Origin: Trichaptum fuscoviolaceum
Taxonomy: Eukaryota > Basidiomycota > Agaricomycetes > Hymenochaetales > Trichaptaceae
DNA: 64,000 nt
Direction: 5' to 3'
Assembly (NCBI GenBank): GCA_910574455.1
Contig: CAJSYZ010000001.1
Coordinates: 1,781,424 to 1,845,423, forward strand
In this document: piece after piece, positions 12,125-24,099 of the stretch
Layout: each line of letters starts with the position of its first letter
Position numbering within the stretch: the stretch's first letter is position 1
The notes under the pieces: model-generated
Database searches by the model: none
The model's input: only the letters and a program-made list of their open reading frames with translations
Told to the model about the DNA's origin: nothing
Position numbers and translations under genes: made by a program

Positions 12125-15100
12125 TTACACATCCAAGTCCATTTCTCCCAGCGCACGATCACTGAAGCCGAGGTCACCATATTCATCGTCGTCATCATTG
12201 TCAACCATTCTGACGTCTTCCGGACGAGCGGCATTCAACTGCTGAAGCTCCAGGTCAAGTGCCTTCTGCTTCGCTTGGGCCTTTTCGATATCTGCTAAAG
12301 TCCAAAGCGAAATGCCTGTCTGATCTTCATTTTGAGTCTGCGAGATCTGCCGCATAAAGAGCTTCGCCAAGACGAGTGCCATATCTGTAGACAAATTCGA
12401 AGCTGTTTCCGTAATGTACTGGTTGATCCACCGAGGTAACTTCGCCCGTTTATCGGCCCGTGCAAATCTCTAAAAGCCTCATAAATTATGCGCGGTGAGG
12501 AAGATCGGTAATATGCTAACCTTGTCCGCGAAAACCATCAGCCCCCAGTCGGTCTTCCCCCGCAATACGCGCCCGACGCATTGAGCGGCATTACGCATCG
12601 CATCGAATCCCAAGAACTCAGATTCCCGGATACGGTATGCGTCACGAAGATACTCAAGACGAGCCTGAAGAAATCATCATGTCGGCATTTATCTTCTCGT
12701 CAACTTGTATACATACCTTCAATATTCGACTTTCCGTATATTGGTACGGAACGCTGTGTGAAGAATTGAATTATAAGTAAGATATATGAAACAGATAAGC
12801 TCACACTTACCCAAACATGATGACAGCACGACCGTAATTATGATCAAAATCGATGCCTTCTGACACCTTTCCACGAGCGACAGAGAGAAGAACAGCACCA
12901 CGGCCGTTATTACAAGCCTAAGGAAATGAAGAAAACTCAGCATCCTATTCATGCTATTTCCTAGGGAATGCAATACCCGTCTGTAATTCTCTAACGCGAT
13001 GCTTGTCTCGTTCGCGTCCGGCGTTTCAACAAAGATAAGCTTGTGTTTCCAGACCTCGTTCAATATACCCTGAAGTAAAGATCAACCCAACTGTTCAGTT
13101 CATGCTCAAATAAAAAGGCAGCGCACCATATCATTCCAAGCGGCGACGATCGACTCCATGTAAAGGTAACTCGGGAAGAAAGCTGCAATTCCGTCCGGTA
13201 CGATTTTGCTAAACTCAACAAGAATACTGCCGAAGTTCCGCACGACAGCTGGATCGTTACGAACTTCAAACCGTGAGCTTATCGCTACTTGGTCACTACC
13301 TCGAGTGATAACCTGAGCAACTATAAGTTGACCCGAATCATGAAGGTAAGCAAGAACTCACAAGAGGTAAGAATGAGTTGCGTGTAAGCGTCATTGCATA
13401 TGATTCTTGCACGACAGGAGTGAACTGCAACATTTTAGGATACATATCTAATGGGGAGATGGTTCCTGAAGTAATGACAACGCTACTGAAGCGTTCAAAC
13501 ACAGGCTTAATGGCTAGCGAAGGGTCGAGGCAGCTGTTGGATGTTAGTCAAGCCAGCCACTCAGCCACTATCCTAAGTTGGTTAGACATACACGAAGTGG
13601 AAAATGGGATTTGGTACAGTGGCATTGTCAGTTTCAAACGGCTCCAAGATCAACAAGAAACCTAAAGGCCCGAGATAGTCGTTTCGGATTTAGCGGAAAA
13701 CGTATGTGATTTGCTTACCTTTTTCGTAGGTCGCCACGAGCGTAGCAAAATTTGCCACTTTTTGAAGTGAAGAATATTCATCAAGGTTCGTCAATTCCAG
13801 TGTGCGAACGAGAGACTGCAATCGTTCAGCACAGAACCTAAAGAGCGAAACTCAGTCAATGTGTAAAAAAACGTAGCAAAAGAGGACTGCATACCTTAAT
13901 GGTCTCCGTTCAATGTAGGTAATGTCTTTCAGATGCTGAAGGAATGAAAGGGGCGTTTCTGCAACGACATGAAGGACACGCATACGAGTCTACTCGCCCA
14001 GCCACCGTTTGAGAAATTGCACCATGAATATATCTTCCACGACTTACTTTGAGATACTCAACAAAGCGTTTTAAGAAAGCAACGAAATGTTCCGCTTTTC
14101 GAATATTTCCTGGCACAGCTTCCTTCAACAAGTCATCGGGAAGAACTAAGGGACTGATTAAGCGGCTTGATTTAATTGAAACATCATAGAGGTAGTCCCA
14201 GACATACCCGGATTCGCCATGAACGTGTCCTCCTCTCGTGCTGTATCTGCCTCTTGGAGGCCTTCTACTAGCTTGGTATATTCATCTAGTAGGCGAGAGG
14301 CATCCGTGGATTTGATTCTGTATGTAACGTTTCATTGGAGTCCAGAGCAACAGTCCTATAGCCCAACAACACTTACTCATCAATCTTGTCACCCAGGCGG
14401 TTCACACTCCTCGATGCAGAGTCAAGCATTGGCCTTGTTAGGTCAATACTAAGAGACTCCAAACAAACATTGTCTAGAATCATTTAGTAAGTTAAAAGTA
14501 AGGCTCTTCGAATGCTCCTTTACCAATGTTGTGAGCCTCATCAAAGACAACGATTGCATCCTTCGACATGTCCTTAGATACTTGTTCTGCGACTTTTGGA
14601 TCAAGAAGGTAGTGGAAGGAATAGATCACGACATCCACAAAGGCCATCTATATGTTCTTCTGTCAAGCAAGAGCAAGTCATTAGTGACGAGCACGCACCA
14701 TCCTCCGTATTGTAAAATAGGGACAGACTCCCTTCTCTCGACCGTACTGAGATACATCGGCTAAGGTGTGAACCCCGGGAGGTATAAGTGCCCCAGGCTC
14801 AAAATTCTCAAGATCCTTCACTTTAGAGTCAGCATCCGTCACATTCCACCGGGGAATGTCCTGCTACTAACATCATGGAAAGAACATGTCGGCACCGAGC
14901 CCGGGTTAGCCCTCGACTTCTCCATGGTGGAGGCGGATGTCAGGTCACGGCATCGAGCATCAACAATCGTGCCTTTCTTCTCTTTCGATACCTAGATAAA
15001 CCATGAAGCACCGCGGGCGAGAACTGGTCAACAGAGTCCTTAAGCGATATAAAGCGTTGTAAACATACCTCAGGATGAAGACAAAGGTTCTTCCGACTTG

Positions 15101-15672
15101 TCAGTCCTAGACCAGTATAGTTTTGCTCCTTTTCTCTCTGCTCCTCTGTTTCTGCACACTTGATCCGATATTCCATAAGCCGTTTCAGTTCGGCCAAAGC
15201 CTTTTCGATTTCCGGGACTGTTCGAGAACAGTAGACGAGCTTCCTTTTGGTCGGATAGAACTAGCAGGTATAAGGATACCAAGACGAGAAGCCCCATACT
15301 AACGACATTCGTACTCACTTGCTGATACGAGACAATCAGCGACAGCAGCGAAACGGTCTTCCCCGTCCCTGACGGCATCTCAAGCACACAATGCCCCTAT
15401 GAATGCCCTCCAAGATGAGGAGGGGTAGGTAATCGTAATGATATTTCTCATACCGTTGCATCGAGGGTGCGCTTGAGATCGCACATATACTGATATTGCT
15501 CTGCATAGCCGCGGTTCATTCAGTTTGCTCGAAGCTCCGCAAAGGTAAGAGGCACACCAGGGTAAATCCGGTCATAAGGGAATATTATCTTTTACAAAAG
15601 ATACGGTGAATCGTATGAAGACACTGGTATTCGAAGACAGCTCACAGGGAGGTCGTCGATGTAGAACTTCAT
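12125..15672 (-). CDS. RAD3: TFIIH 5'-3' DNA helicase XPD/Rad3
   Basis: ATP-dependent, iron-sulfur-containing superfamily 2 helicase of TFIIH, needed for nucleotide excision repair and transcription initiation. The start MKFYIDDLP is a 27-nt exon (15672-15646), followed by a 31-nt exon (15588-15558, [10 protein letters not shown]). Walker A is [16 protein letters not shown] near 15380. The four FeS cysteines are visible in NLCLHPE, ARCRDL, VPTCSF and GVCPYF. The DEAH box is VVFDEAHNI near 14530, and motif VI is [20 protein letters not shown] near 12560. The C-terminal exon ends in an acidic stretch (NDDDDEYGD). At least a dozen short introns interrupt the gene, so I give the span and not every junction. 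Expected length is about 780-800 aa. All key residues I can see are intact. Confidence 0.95.
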
Positions 15673-18143
15673 GAAAGTCAAGGAGAAGGTGTGCGGCTGT
15701 GACTGACAAACCGGAAACGCGCTTTTATAATTTTGAACTCCGCGCGCCTTGACGCGTCCGACGCGATTTTCCTGGCTCTTGGAAACTTTCCCTGATCTTC
15801 ATCCTCGACTTGAATCATAGTTGGGCTTTTTACTCTGCTTCGTCACTCCTTTTATCGAGAACTGATGTTCTGAAAGATAACAATCTCATGTTTCGGTAGC
15901 TATTGAAGCTCTGCACACGGATGCCGCTTCATCCCTTGGGTTCGTCACTGCCGAGTATTGTCAATGGTTGCAGTGACTCCTTGCTACGAATGTCTGGCAG
16001 CCGGCAGAAATCACGCAGAGAACAATCTGGATGTGAATCGACCTATGTTTGTAGACAGTCTCGGTGCAGTACGTTTCCGATAGTCATGAGATGTCCCAGG
16101 TCGCCGCTGATTCCATTCATATAGACGATAAAGGATGCGATTGTGAAAGATTGTGTCAATGAGATGACACTCAAAGGCTGGGCATATAAGATCGATAACA
16201 CTGCGAGAAACTCTACGATAACAATAGCGTATCCATGGGTTTATCTCAGTCACAGTCTGAGAGCAAGATAAGCGAATCACTTCAACGATTGATACTATTA
16301 TACCTGGCACTGCCCGCACGCCATCCAAGTGTATTTGATCTCATCCTGGTACGTGTCAGAATCTCTGTTTTGGGCCGAACGCCAGCCCTCCAGTCTAGGA
16401 GCTGTGTTATGGCTTTCGGTTAAAGGAGCTACTTTCAACGAAGTCGTGCATTACGGCTTTTCCCCCCCGCTGCTCCCACTTCTAATCCTGATTGAGGAAG
16501 AGGCACATGCTCTTCACTACTTCTCTTCGTTTCTGAAGTGTACTATCGTACCGAATCACACTTAACAACGTAGCCCGGAATAGAGAAGGCTGTCTCAGGC
16601 TGCCTCGTACCAGATTCGGACAATCTTACACACATCACAATCAGCTCGCATGGAAGCGAAGTGTCACAAGATACATTATAAACCTCAGGCCCAACACACA
16701 GAAAACATTGTATATTTCATGTTCAGAAGAAGCCTCTTTGGTGCGTTCTCTCTGACATGCGCACAGCTTCTTCAATCCTTATGCCCTTCAGACCGCTGAT
16801 GAATAGGAGAACTTCATTGCCTATGCCAAACTTCGGACCCCTCCTGAAATTTGCGCCACCCTCAATGCACGAGCGCGCTCAAGGTGGTCCCATGAGCTGA
16901 CTATCACAGCTTCTACGCTTCCTGCTGATCGCCGTTCAAGACTCATTCAGTTCATTGGCTCTATTAACATCTTTCGTTATTTTTCACTGATCCTTAATAT
17001 TGTCCATCACACTTCCAATGGATGACGGGAAAATTGGAAGCACTGGTATGGTCAAATTACAGGCGAAGAAGAAGGAGAGAAGGCACCGATTACAAGTACA
17101 GTCTTTGTCTTTTCTGCCTTCCGACCACGGCCACTGCGTTCGTTTCATTGCTCATCTGATCTTGACGGCAATGCACCGGAACTCGTACGCACAGTCGTGC
17201 CGGCTAAGCAGTGAGAGCTGGATCAATAAGAAGGATGCATGTATACGCTCCAAGGATCCGCCGAACCAAATTTCTCACCTTTTCGGTGACCCAAGTGAAG
17301 ATCGTTTCATCTCACTGGGTCGCGTCCTCGGAGCGCCGTGCCACCGAAGGTACCTTTCTATTACCCCAAGACCCAGAAGCCTGAAAGCAAAACCAAAATC
17401 CCCAACCCGCACCGAGGACAGGCGAGTGCTTCTGCTTCTTTCATGAGCAGCCTCGAGGTTCTGAGTATAGTGTGTATATCCTTTGGGTATTACAATCCAC
17501 ATCACTCCGAGTATGTGCTTCAGGAGCACGCAGGAGTTGGCTCAGGCGGGACTCGATATAAAAGTGCATCAATGAACCAAGATCATCTCGCTATAATTCC
17601 TCGTAATAATAGATAACCCCAACTTCACAAGCGTTCATGAACATCTAGTAAGGTAGTCCATCGTCCTTTCGTCCTTCAGCTCGACGTTCGAAATATACCT
17701 ACATGAGAAACCCAAGAAATTAAGAATGTTACAAAAACAACAAAGGTAAGTGTCCATCTAAGATACGTGTGTTAAACTTATATGAATGGAAAAGTAAATG
17801 TTTCGCATTGAGTAGGATTTTATGTTTTTAGTGTGAAGTCCTTGGTTATCATACCAAAAGATGAAAGACAAAAAAAGTCCCAAAAGAGGTGTATACTATA
17901 CAGAACAAACGCAGTCGGACGAAGTGGTGTGGAGATAGTTGTAAGGAGGAGAAAGTCCGTGAGCCGGGCGCAGAGCCAAGCGCTAGAGCTACAGGTTCGT
18001 ATCATTGTTGGGCATTTCGGTGGGGAAAATCGTCTCATCGGTACTGTTCTGTATGTACGCGCGTCGTTCGTCGTCATATAAAATCTTCTCTTTTCTTCTC
18101 TTCTCGTCGTGAATCCGTGAAACGTGTAAATCAGGAGGTTGGT
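15673..18143. other. Gene-poor stretch, nothing recognised
   Basis: About 2.5 kb upstream of RAD3 and downstream of the GH5-like gene. The best open frames (17000-17446 and 17338-17616, +) encode Arg/Lys/Ser-rich peptides with no motif, and I could not connect them into a gene. No repeats, RNA genes or transposon proteins were noticed. Confidence 0.5.
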
Positions 18144-21005
18144 TTATCCGAACAGGGACGTCAGGCTGTTGAGCACCGTAGCCACGCCGTCGCTGCCCGT
18201 ACTGTGTAAACGAGAGGAGAGAATAATAATTCGAGGTTAGTTTCATACTCTGCATCAAAACATGAAAGAAAAGTGATAAGAGTTTGATACGCACGGAGCA
18301 CTCTGATAACCGTCGTTCGGCGAAGAATCCGAGCCGCTATTGTTCGGTACGGTATCACTGGCCGCGTTGTTGGGGGAAACGATTGAGCCGTCCTGAGGCG
18401 TCAAGTTGTCCGCGCCCCACTGGTACTGCACTGCACCGGCGACGCCGTTCTGCGCCGCGGCGGTCACCCACTGCGTGTACGCATCGTCCTGCTGCGCGTT
18501 CGTCACGCCGAAGTTCACCACGGGCGCCGCCTGCCGCTTCTTGGACGGCGGCGGGACGGTCCCGTTGAAGGGCGCGATGGTGGAGTTGAAGGGCACGAAG
18601 AACGGTGCGTTGTCCTGCGTCACGATACCGAAGGCGTTCATAATCGTGGGCTTGCCGACTCTGAATGTATCGGAAGACGGTGTGAAGGAGAATGAATGAT
18701 CAGTACATTTACCCAATGGAAGTGGAGTTGGCAAAATAGAATGAAAATGATACTCACGCAGCAGCGATCGCAGCTTGAGTCTGAATCCAAGCGATACCTT
18801 CTGCAACCGTGTTGTTGAACGCGGGCAAATTAGGATCCGGCGTGCCGCCATACGAATTCTGGTCGGGGAACAGTTGGCTGAAATTGGTTCAGATAGATTT
18901 AGCAAGTGAAAAATGCGGAGAAATGGGAAGTAGGAAGCGGAAAGAAAGGTTAGGTCAGCGCCCGATCATGAAGCTCGGCCAGGATCAATGATCAAGGAAA
19001 GGGCGCTGGTGCATGTGTATGCTATTGTGCCGACGATAGACTCGTCCACTCCAAGAAGTAAGTCCAGGCCCAGGGCAGTTCAGATCATGCCGGGAGGATA
19101 TTTGTATACGGCTTGAGCGGGAGCGCTGAAATGAGCGGCACGCATAACGCATATTTCCATACGGATGCAACACCACGCTGATCAGGGCTGCGGCGATGAA
19201 GTGGGGAGCCTGCGCGCGTACCGGATCGCAAGGTCGGGAGATCCCAGAAAACCGTAGGCAAGCAAACAAGTAATTGAAGAATGAACGAAAGGAACACAGT
19301 ACTCACAAAGAGCCAAAGCCGATATTCGGAGAATTGAGGATATCCTGTGCGTCCACGCCAGACGAACCATCGAATGCCGAGCCCAGGACGTCGGTGGTCG
19401 AATCAGTTTGGCCTGTGGGTAAAAAGGAATTCAAATAAGTATGGGCTATTGCAGACAGAATGTGCAACTAAATTGAAGAAGCCGATAAATTGGTATTAAT
19501 GCTCCCGGCTCGGAGAGCAGTTTGGAAGCCGGGGGACGTTTGCAGAAGCGAGATTTCTGGGATTTGTTTGCGAGGAAGGGAAGGGGGGACTTACGAGTAG
19601 CTATCCAGCGTCCGCGAATGCGAAGTCCATCGCCACGGTCCAGCAGCTCGCGTTTCTTCATCTCCCTCGTCTTCTTCCTGCGGTCCCGCCTCTCCTTCAG
19701 CACGCTCTCCTTCGTCACCGGCTTCACGCTGCGCTTCGCCTTCTTCACGCTCGCGCTTGGCGCCGGCTTCGGCGCGACGGGAAAGAGCTTCGGGCAGTCC
19801 ATGCAGAGGAAGCCGCCGACGCCGCTCGAGACGACGTGGTTCGGGTCCGTCTGCGCAACATGCTGTGCGACGTTCGCGTGCCAGGACGTCACCGTGTTCG
19901 TGTTGCAAGAGCTCGCGCCAGGGATCGAGGAGTTGCAGCGCGGGTCGTTGGCGAGCTCCCATGCGAGGATGGCGGGCGAGTCTTTATACCGCTTCACGAT
20001 CTGGTCAGTGTAGTTCTTGAAGATGTTGATGATGGGCCCGTCGGTGAGGAAGAACTGGTCGTGCTCCTTAACCTTGCCGAATTCGCGCACGTATGCGTCG
20101 ATTCCGCCTGTGATACAGTATGAGACATCAGTATCAATCAAATTAAGATAAAGCGCCGGTGGCTTAGGTACCAACGCACCGAAATCGTTGGACAGGAAAT
20201 TGCGGGGCAACGAGTTGTTCGTGCCTGTTGTCACGTCGCGGCGCGCAAGACCGTCGACAGGCACGACGGTGGTATTGTCGAGGAGGGGGCGCGGATTCCA
20301 GTTGTTCGTTAGGGACATGATGAGCAAGACGCCGGCCTCCTCTGCGAATTGGACAACCTTGTCGAGTTTCTGGAGGCCGTTCGGACCCAGGTTGACGGAT
20401 GTCGTGCCATTGGCGATGAGCTGGAACCAAGTCCCGTTGACGGGGATTGTATCGACGTCTGTAATAGTGTTACATAGTAGCGAAATTCGGTATTTGGCCA
20501 CAGCGGCGGCACCGGCGAAGCGACCGTGATGAATTATTAAAGTTGAGCGCGCATTTAGACACATTCAATCAGTCATTTGACGGCGGTGAGGTGAGATGGA
20601 TTGACGACAATGATCAGAAATGCCAAAGAAGATCAGAAATGTAACTCGAAGGGGGAAGAGGGGCGATCCACATACCATTGAAGGCCCAGGTGCGTATGAC
20701 GGAGATTCCGCGCGAGGCAATGTCGTGAATTGTCTTGTTGATGTCCGCGTCCGTGTTGAGCGACGCCAACCAGTATGCGTTCGTCCCCACGAACCTGAAT
20801 GGCCTGCACAACACAATCAGCACACACATTATATTGCAACAGCAGCCGAGCGCACGCACTCTCCGTTGCGAATGAACTGGCCGTTCTCGACAGTGACAAA
20901 GCCCTTGTCCCACCGCTTGGTCTTCGTCGTCTTCGTCGGTGCGAGGCCCGACGCACTGGCCGCTGCAGCCGCGACAGCGAGCGAGAGGAGAGTCGAGAGA
21001 CGCAT
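18144..21005 (-). CDS. Secreted GH5 mannanase-like protein, probable pseudoenzyme
   Basis: Eight exons (21005-20860, 20803-20676, 20458-20180, 20107-19595, 19412-19307, 18877-18758, 18660-18295, 18201-18144) give 571 aa. The N-terminus MRLSTLLSLAVAAAA is a signal peptide, so the product is secreted. The fold is that of GH5 endo-beta-mannanases: FRFVGTNAYWLASL, GISVIRTWAFNG, ILAWELAN, and IQTQAAIAA before GKPTIM. Key residues differ from the family. The acid/base motif NEPRC reads NDPRC (Asp at ~239). The His of the H-x-YP motif is Gln (FQLFPDQN). The nucleophile motif EEYG reads NAFG (Asn at ~439). Residues ~287-355 are a Lys/Arg-rich insertion with many dibasic sites. The C-terminus is Ser/Asn-rich. 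Hydrolysis is therefore doubtful; carbohydrate binding or a wall role is an inference. Confidence 0.88.
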
Positions 21006-21326
21006 TGCTCAGAGTGCAGCAGTGCGAGCCTGCGAGACTTTTTTCTGCTGGAAGAGAATAAAGAGACTCTCGGGCGGGGGGAAGGCGAGGACGGGGATGG
21101 ATGCCCATTATAAGGGAGAAGTGAGCACACGTGCCGTACACAAGGCTGTTCTTCAGTATGAGGCCCATAGCCTTAGTGCAAGAAATCCTGATGGCCGGTC
21201 TGTCTAGTGAATGCACTTTGGCGCCCGGAATCAAATCCCTCGCCGATCTTCTGCTGCTGACAAACTACTTCCCACACTTGTACCCTCCTCGTCGTTTGCA
21301 TCGACCCCAACCCCTTCGCCGACATC
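21006..21326. promoter_or_regulatory. Divergent promoter, GH5-like / TPR gene
   Basis: 321 bases shared by two genes transcribed outward. On the minus strand a TATA-like TTATAATGG lies at 21105-21113, about 100 bases before the GH5-like ATG. GCGGGG at 21074-21079 matches the fungal Cre1/CreA consensus SYGGRG, which would fit carbon repression of a secreted carbohydrate-active protein. Both are consensus matches only. Confidence 0.4.
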
Positions 21327-23388
21327 ATGCACCGCGCCCTCCTCCCTGCTGCTCGACGTCGGGCACATCTCACTACCTCGCGCTCGGCCAAGCTCTGCAA
21401 CCGCAGACAGAGCTTTGCGACGCAGCGGCAGGACGGACAGCCCTCGCATCGCCCATCGTCAAAGTCTAACAATGATTGGCGCCAGTCAACAACGCCTCCT
21501 GCACCGGGCTCGCCGGCACACGAGCTCGACCAAGTCTCCAGCCTGTACGAACACAACTTCGCGCAGCCCACGCTCTCCTCGCTCGACTTCTTCCGGCGCG
21601 CGCTGAAGCTCTCCGCGACGCTCCTTGCGCTCGCAGTCGGCACTACCTTCACCGCATTCGAGGGCGCGCACATGTACGTTGAGCACGGCGCCCTCGCGCC
21701 CTCGCCCGACCCAGATGGCGACTTCCGGAGGTATGGCTGGGACATCGAGTCCGACCGATGGACGGGCGGTGAAAGCGGAGGCACAGACCCCGGGCTGGGA
21801 TGGAAAGCCCGTCACGCCGTCCGCAGTGCATGGATTGCGCAAAATTGGGGTACGGGCTCCCAGGTGCTCGCGTCGGGTGCTATACGGAGCGCGGCGCGTG
21901 ACACTGGGCCTGTAGAGGCGCAGCTTGAGTACGCGCATGACTTCCTGAACATCGCGCTCGCCATTGCACTCGAGCGCACCGCCGACGCTGCGAAGTCTGG
22001 TAAGCCATCGGGTCTGCGCGCGGAGACGCTCACGGACCTGTTGACGCGCCATGCAAGTACGCTCGAGCGCATCGGATCCAGGGGCGCGTTGCACGACGCA
22101 CGATCGGAGTATGAGCGCGTGTATGCCGGGTTGCCCGCCAATTCAACGGCGGGTGGGGACGCCAGACGGGCGCGCATCGCCCTCAAACTCGGCAATATTT
22201 CCGCGCGACTCGGCGAGGACGAGGAGGCGCTTGAGTGGTGGGCGCGTGCGCTTGCTCTCGCATCCGACACAAGCGACGACACTAGCAGTCGTGATGTTCT
22301 CGCACGCTCACATTCGTCTGATCGTTCCACAGCACAGGTGCGTAAGACATTCATCACAAACACGCCTTTCTCATTCATTTGAATCAATCCGCGTTTAATT
22401 ACTTCCTATCCGCGCTTCTCGCGCTTGCGCTCGATTTTGAGTTTGCATAATATAATGTTGATCTTTCCGAACTGTGGCTAACAAGCGACCGAACTGGCAG
22501 ATCCCATCGATCCCGGCACATTTACCGACATCGCCTCTCGCCCAGCGGACGCTTGCGGCCACGCTCTCTTCGCTGTCGGCACATTATGCGCAGACAGGAC
22601 GATTGAAAGACGCGAAGGACCTGCAGGAGACGGGACTTAGGTTACTCAAGTCGGCAGCGAATACATCATCAGAGACTGAGGAGGATTCACTGAATTCAAA
22701 CCCCAGATCGTCATTAACGGCGTCACTATCCCCGTCCGAGTCCCCAGCACGGGCCCTACACGAGCTCTTCCTCCTGCACCGCACCTCCCTCCTCTCTCTG
22801 CACCACGCCGAAGTTTCCTATGCGCTCCGCTCTGCCTCCCCCGCCTCGTCTCTTGCGACCCTGACGCACGCTGCAGCTGTATCGGAGCAGATCGCTCTGC
22901 TCCTGACGGGCTCGCCGCTGACGCACCCCGACGCGCCCGCATCACGCGTCGCCGCCCCGCCTGCGCCGGACGCGAAGCTCGATGCGCGCTACGCAGCTGG
23001 AGCTGGAGCTGTGCTGGGGGGCCCGGCGAAGGCGCTTTTGAGGGACGCACGGCGGACGGCGATGCAGGCGTGGACCCTGCGAGGTGTCTTACTGGAGCGG
23101 TCGTCCATATCCAATCCTCGTTCGAGGAGGTCGAAGAAGGGAACGGAGAATACAGCTTCGGACATTGAGGCGGCCGAAGCGTCGAAGGCGAAGACAGAAG
23201 CGCTGGCGTGCTATGAACGTGCACTGGGCTGGGCAGGCGTCAAAGCCGACGAACAGGGTGGAATCGGTCGGCCGGGCGAGGGCACTTTGGACAGCGAGTG
23301 GCAGGCGCTTTGGGCCAGTTACACTCGCTTACGGGATGAACTCCGGAGAGCTGAAAATCCGGGCAAAAAAACTTCGGGCACAGCGTAG
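21327..23388 (+). CDS. TPR-containing, probably mitochondrial membrane protein
   Basis: I do not recognise a named orthologue. Two exons (21327-22337 and 22501-23388) join in phase 0 and give 632 aa. The N-terminus is rich in Arg, Ala and Ser and lacks acidic residues for about 35 positions (MHRALLPAARRRAHLTTS), like a mitochondrial presequence. One hydrophobic segment follows (ALKLSATLLALAVGTTFTAF, ~90-112). Helical pairs resembling tetratricopeptide repeats come next, for example LKLGNISARLGEDEEALEWWARALALA and TLAATLSSLSAHYAQTGRLKDAKDLQETGLRLL. This layout suggests an inner-membrane protein with a soluble helical domain. Codons are noticeably GC-rich compared with neighbours. Reading frame and splice junction are solid; function and location are inferred. 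Confidence 0.75.
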
Positions 23389-24099
23389 TGCATCGACTTT
23401 ATGCACTGTAGATTTCATCGACGCACCGCACCTCTGATTATGTTACATTTACTTTGCCAAATAATAATGATTCGATTAGCAATGTGGAAGGGAGGCCGTT
23501 CGTCTGCCTACAAAATGCCATGCGTGACATAACACAGCGACAACGCTAATCTATGCCAATCCTATGTAGATTTGCGACTGACAAGCCTTTCCCTCACCCT
23601 CAGCGCGCGCACAGCCAGCGTCACAGTCGGCGCCCAACTCTCTCCACTTCAAGTTGGTGGGATTTCAAATGCGACCAAGCGGGCCGAGACCCATCGGTGT
23701 AGTACGTGAGTTTGCGGTCCGAGTACTAGTGAGGTTTGAGTCGTGGTCATGAACGTGCCGATGGTATTGATGGGTGTGTTATGTTATTTGACGAAAAGGC
23801 AGGAAGGCAGGATACTCGGAGAGTTATGTCGAGACCGGGGCTCAGTACCTGACCCCAGTAGCTCTCAGGGCGAACTTGATGTCTGTCATTGCGGCGTCAA
23901 TCATGTCTAATAGGTCGGAAATCTCCTCAACGAGCATTCGTATGTGCGAGGCTAAGGAGCCGGACCGAGTGAATGGACCGATCGAAGAGCGCTGGAAAAT
24001 GCATTGACGGATGCCGAATGGGAGATGCTTGATTCGGGGCTCGGTGTTCGCGAACAAGTGAACAAAAAACGACACTGATCATCGTCGCATCGTCGTTTC
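23389..24099. other. Intergenic region, convergent genes
   Basis: Region between the stops of the TPR gene (+) and the charged protein gene (-). A short minus-strand open frame at 23842-24075 has no recognisable content. Probably 3' UTRs; nothing else seen. Confidence 0.5.

Noticed and set aside
17000..17616. Protein-coding gene upstream of RAD3
   Set aside because: The two plus-strand frames are basic low-complexity peptides without a good splice model or conserved motif.
20614..21234. Overlapping 190-206 codon frames on both strands at the GH5-like 5' end
   Set aside because: They overlap the well-supported signal peptide exon and the promoter, and have low-complexity Arg/Ser/His content.
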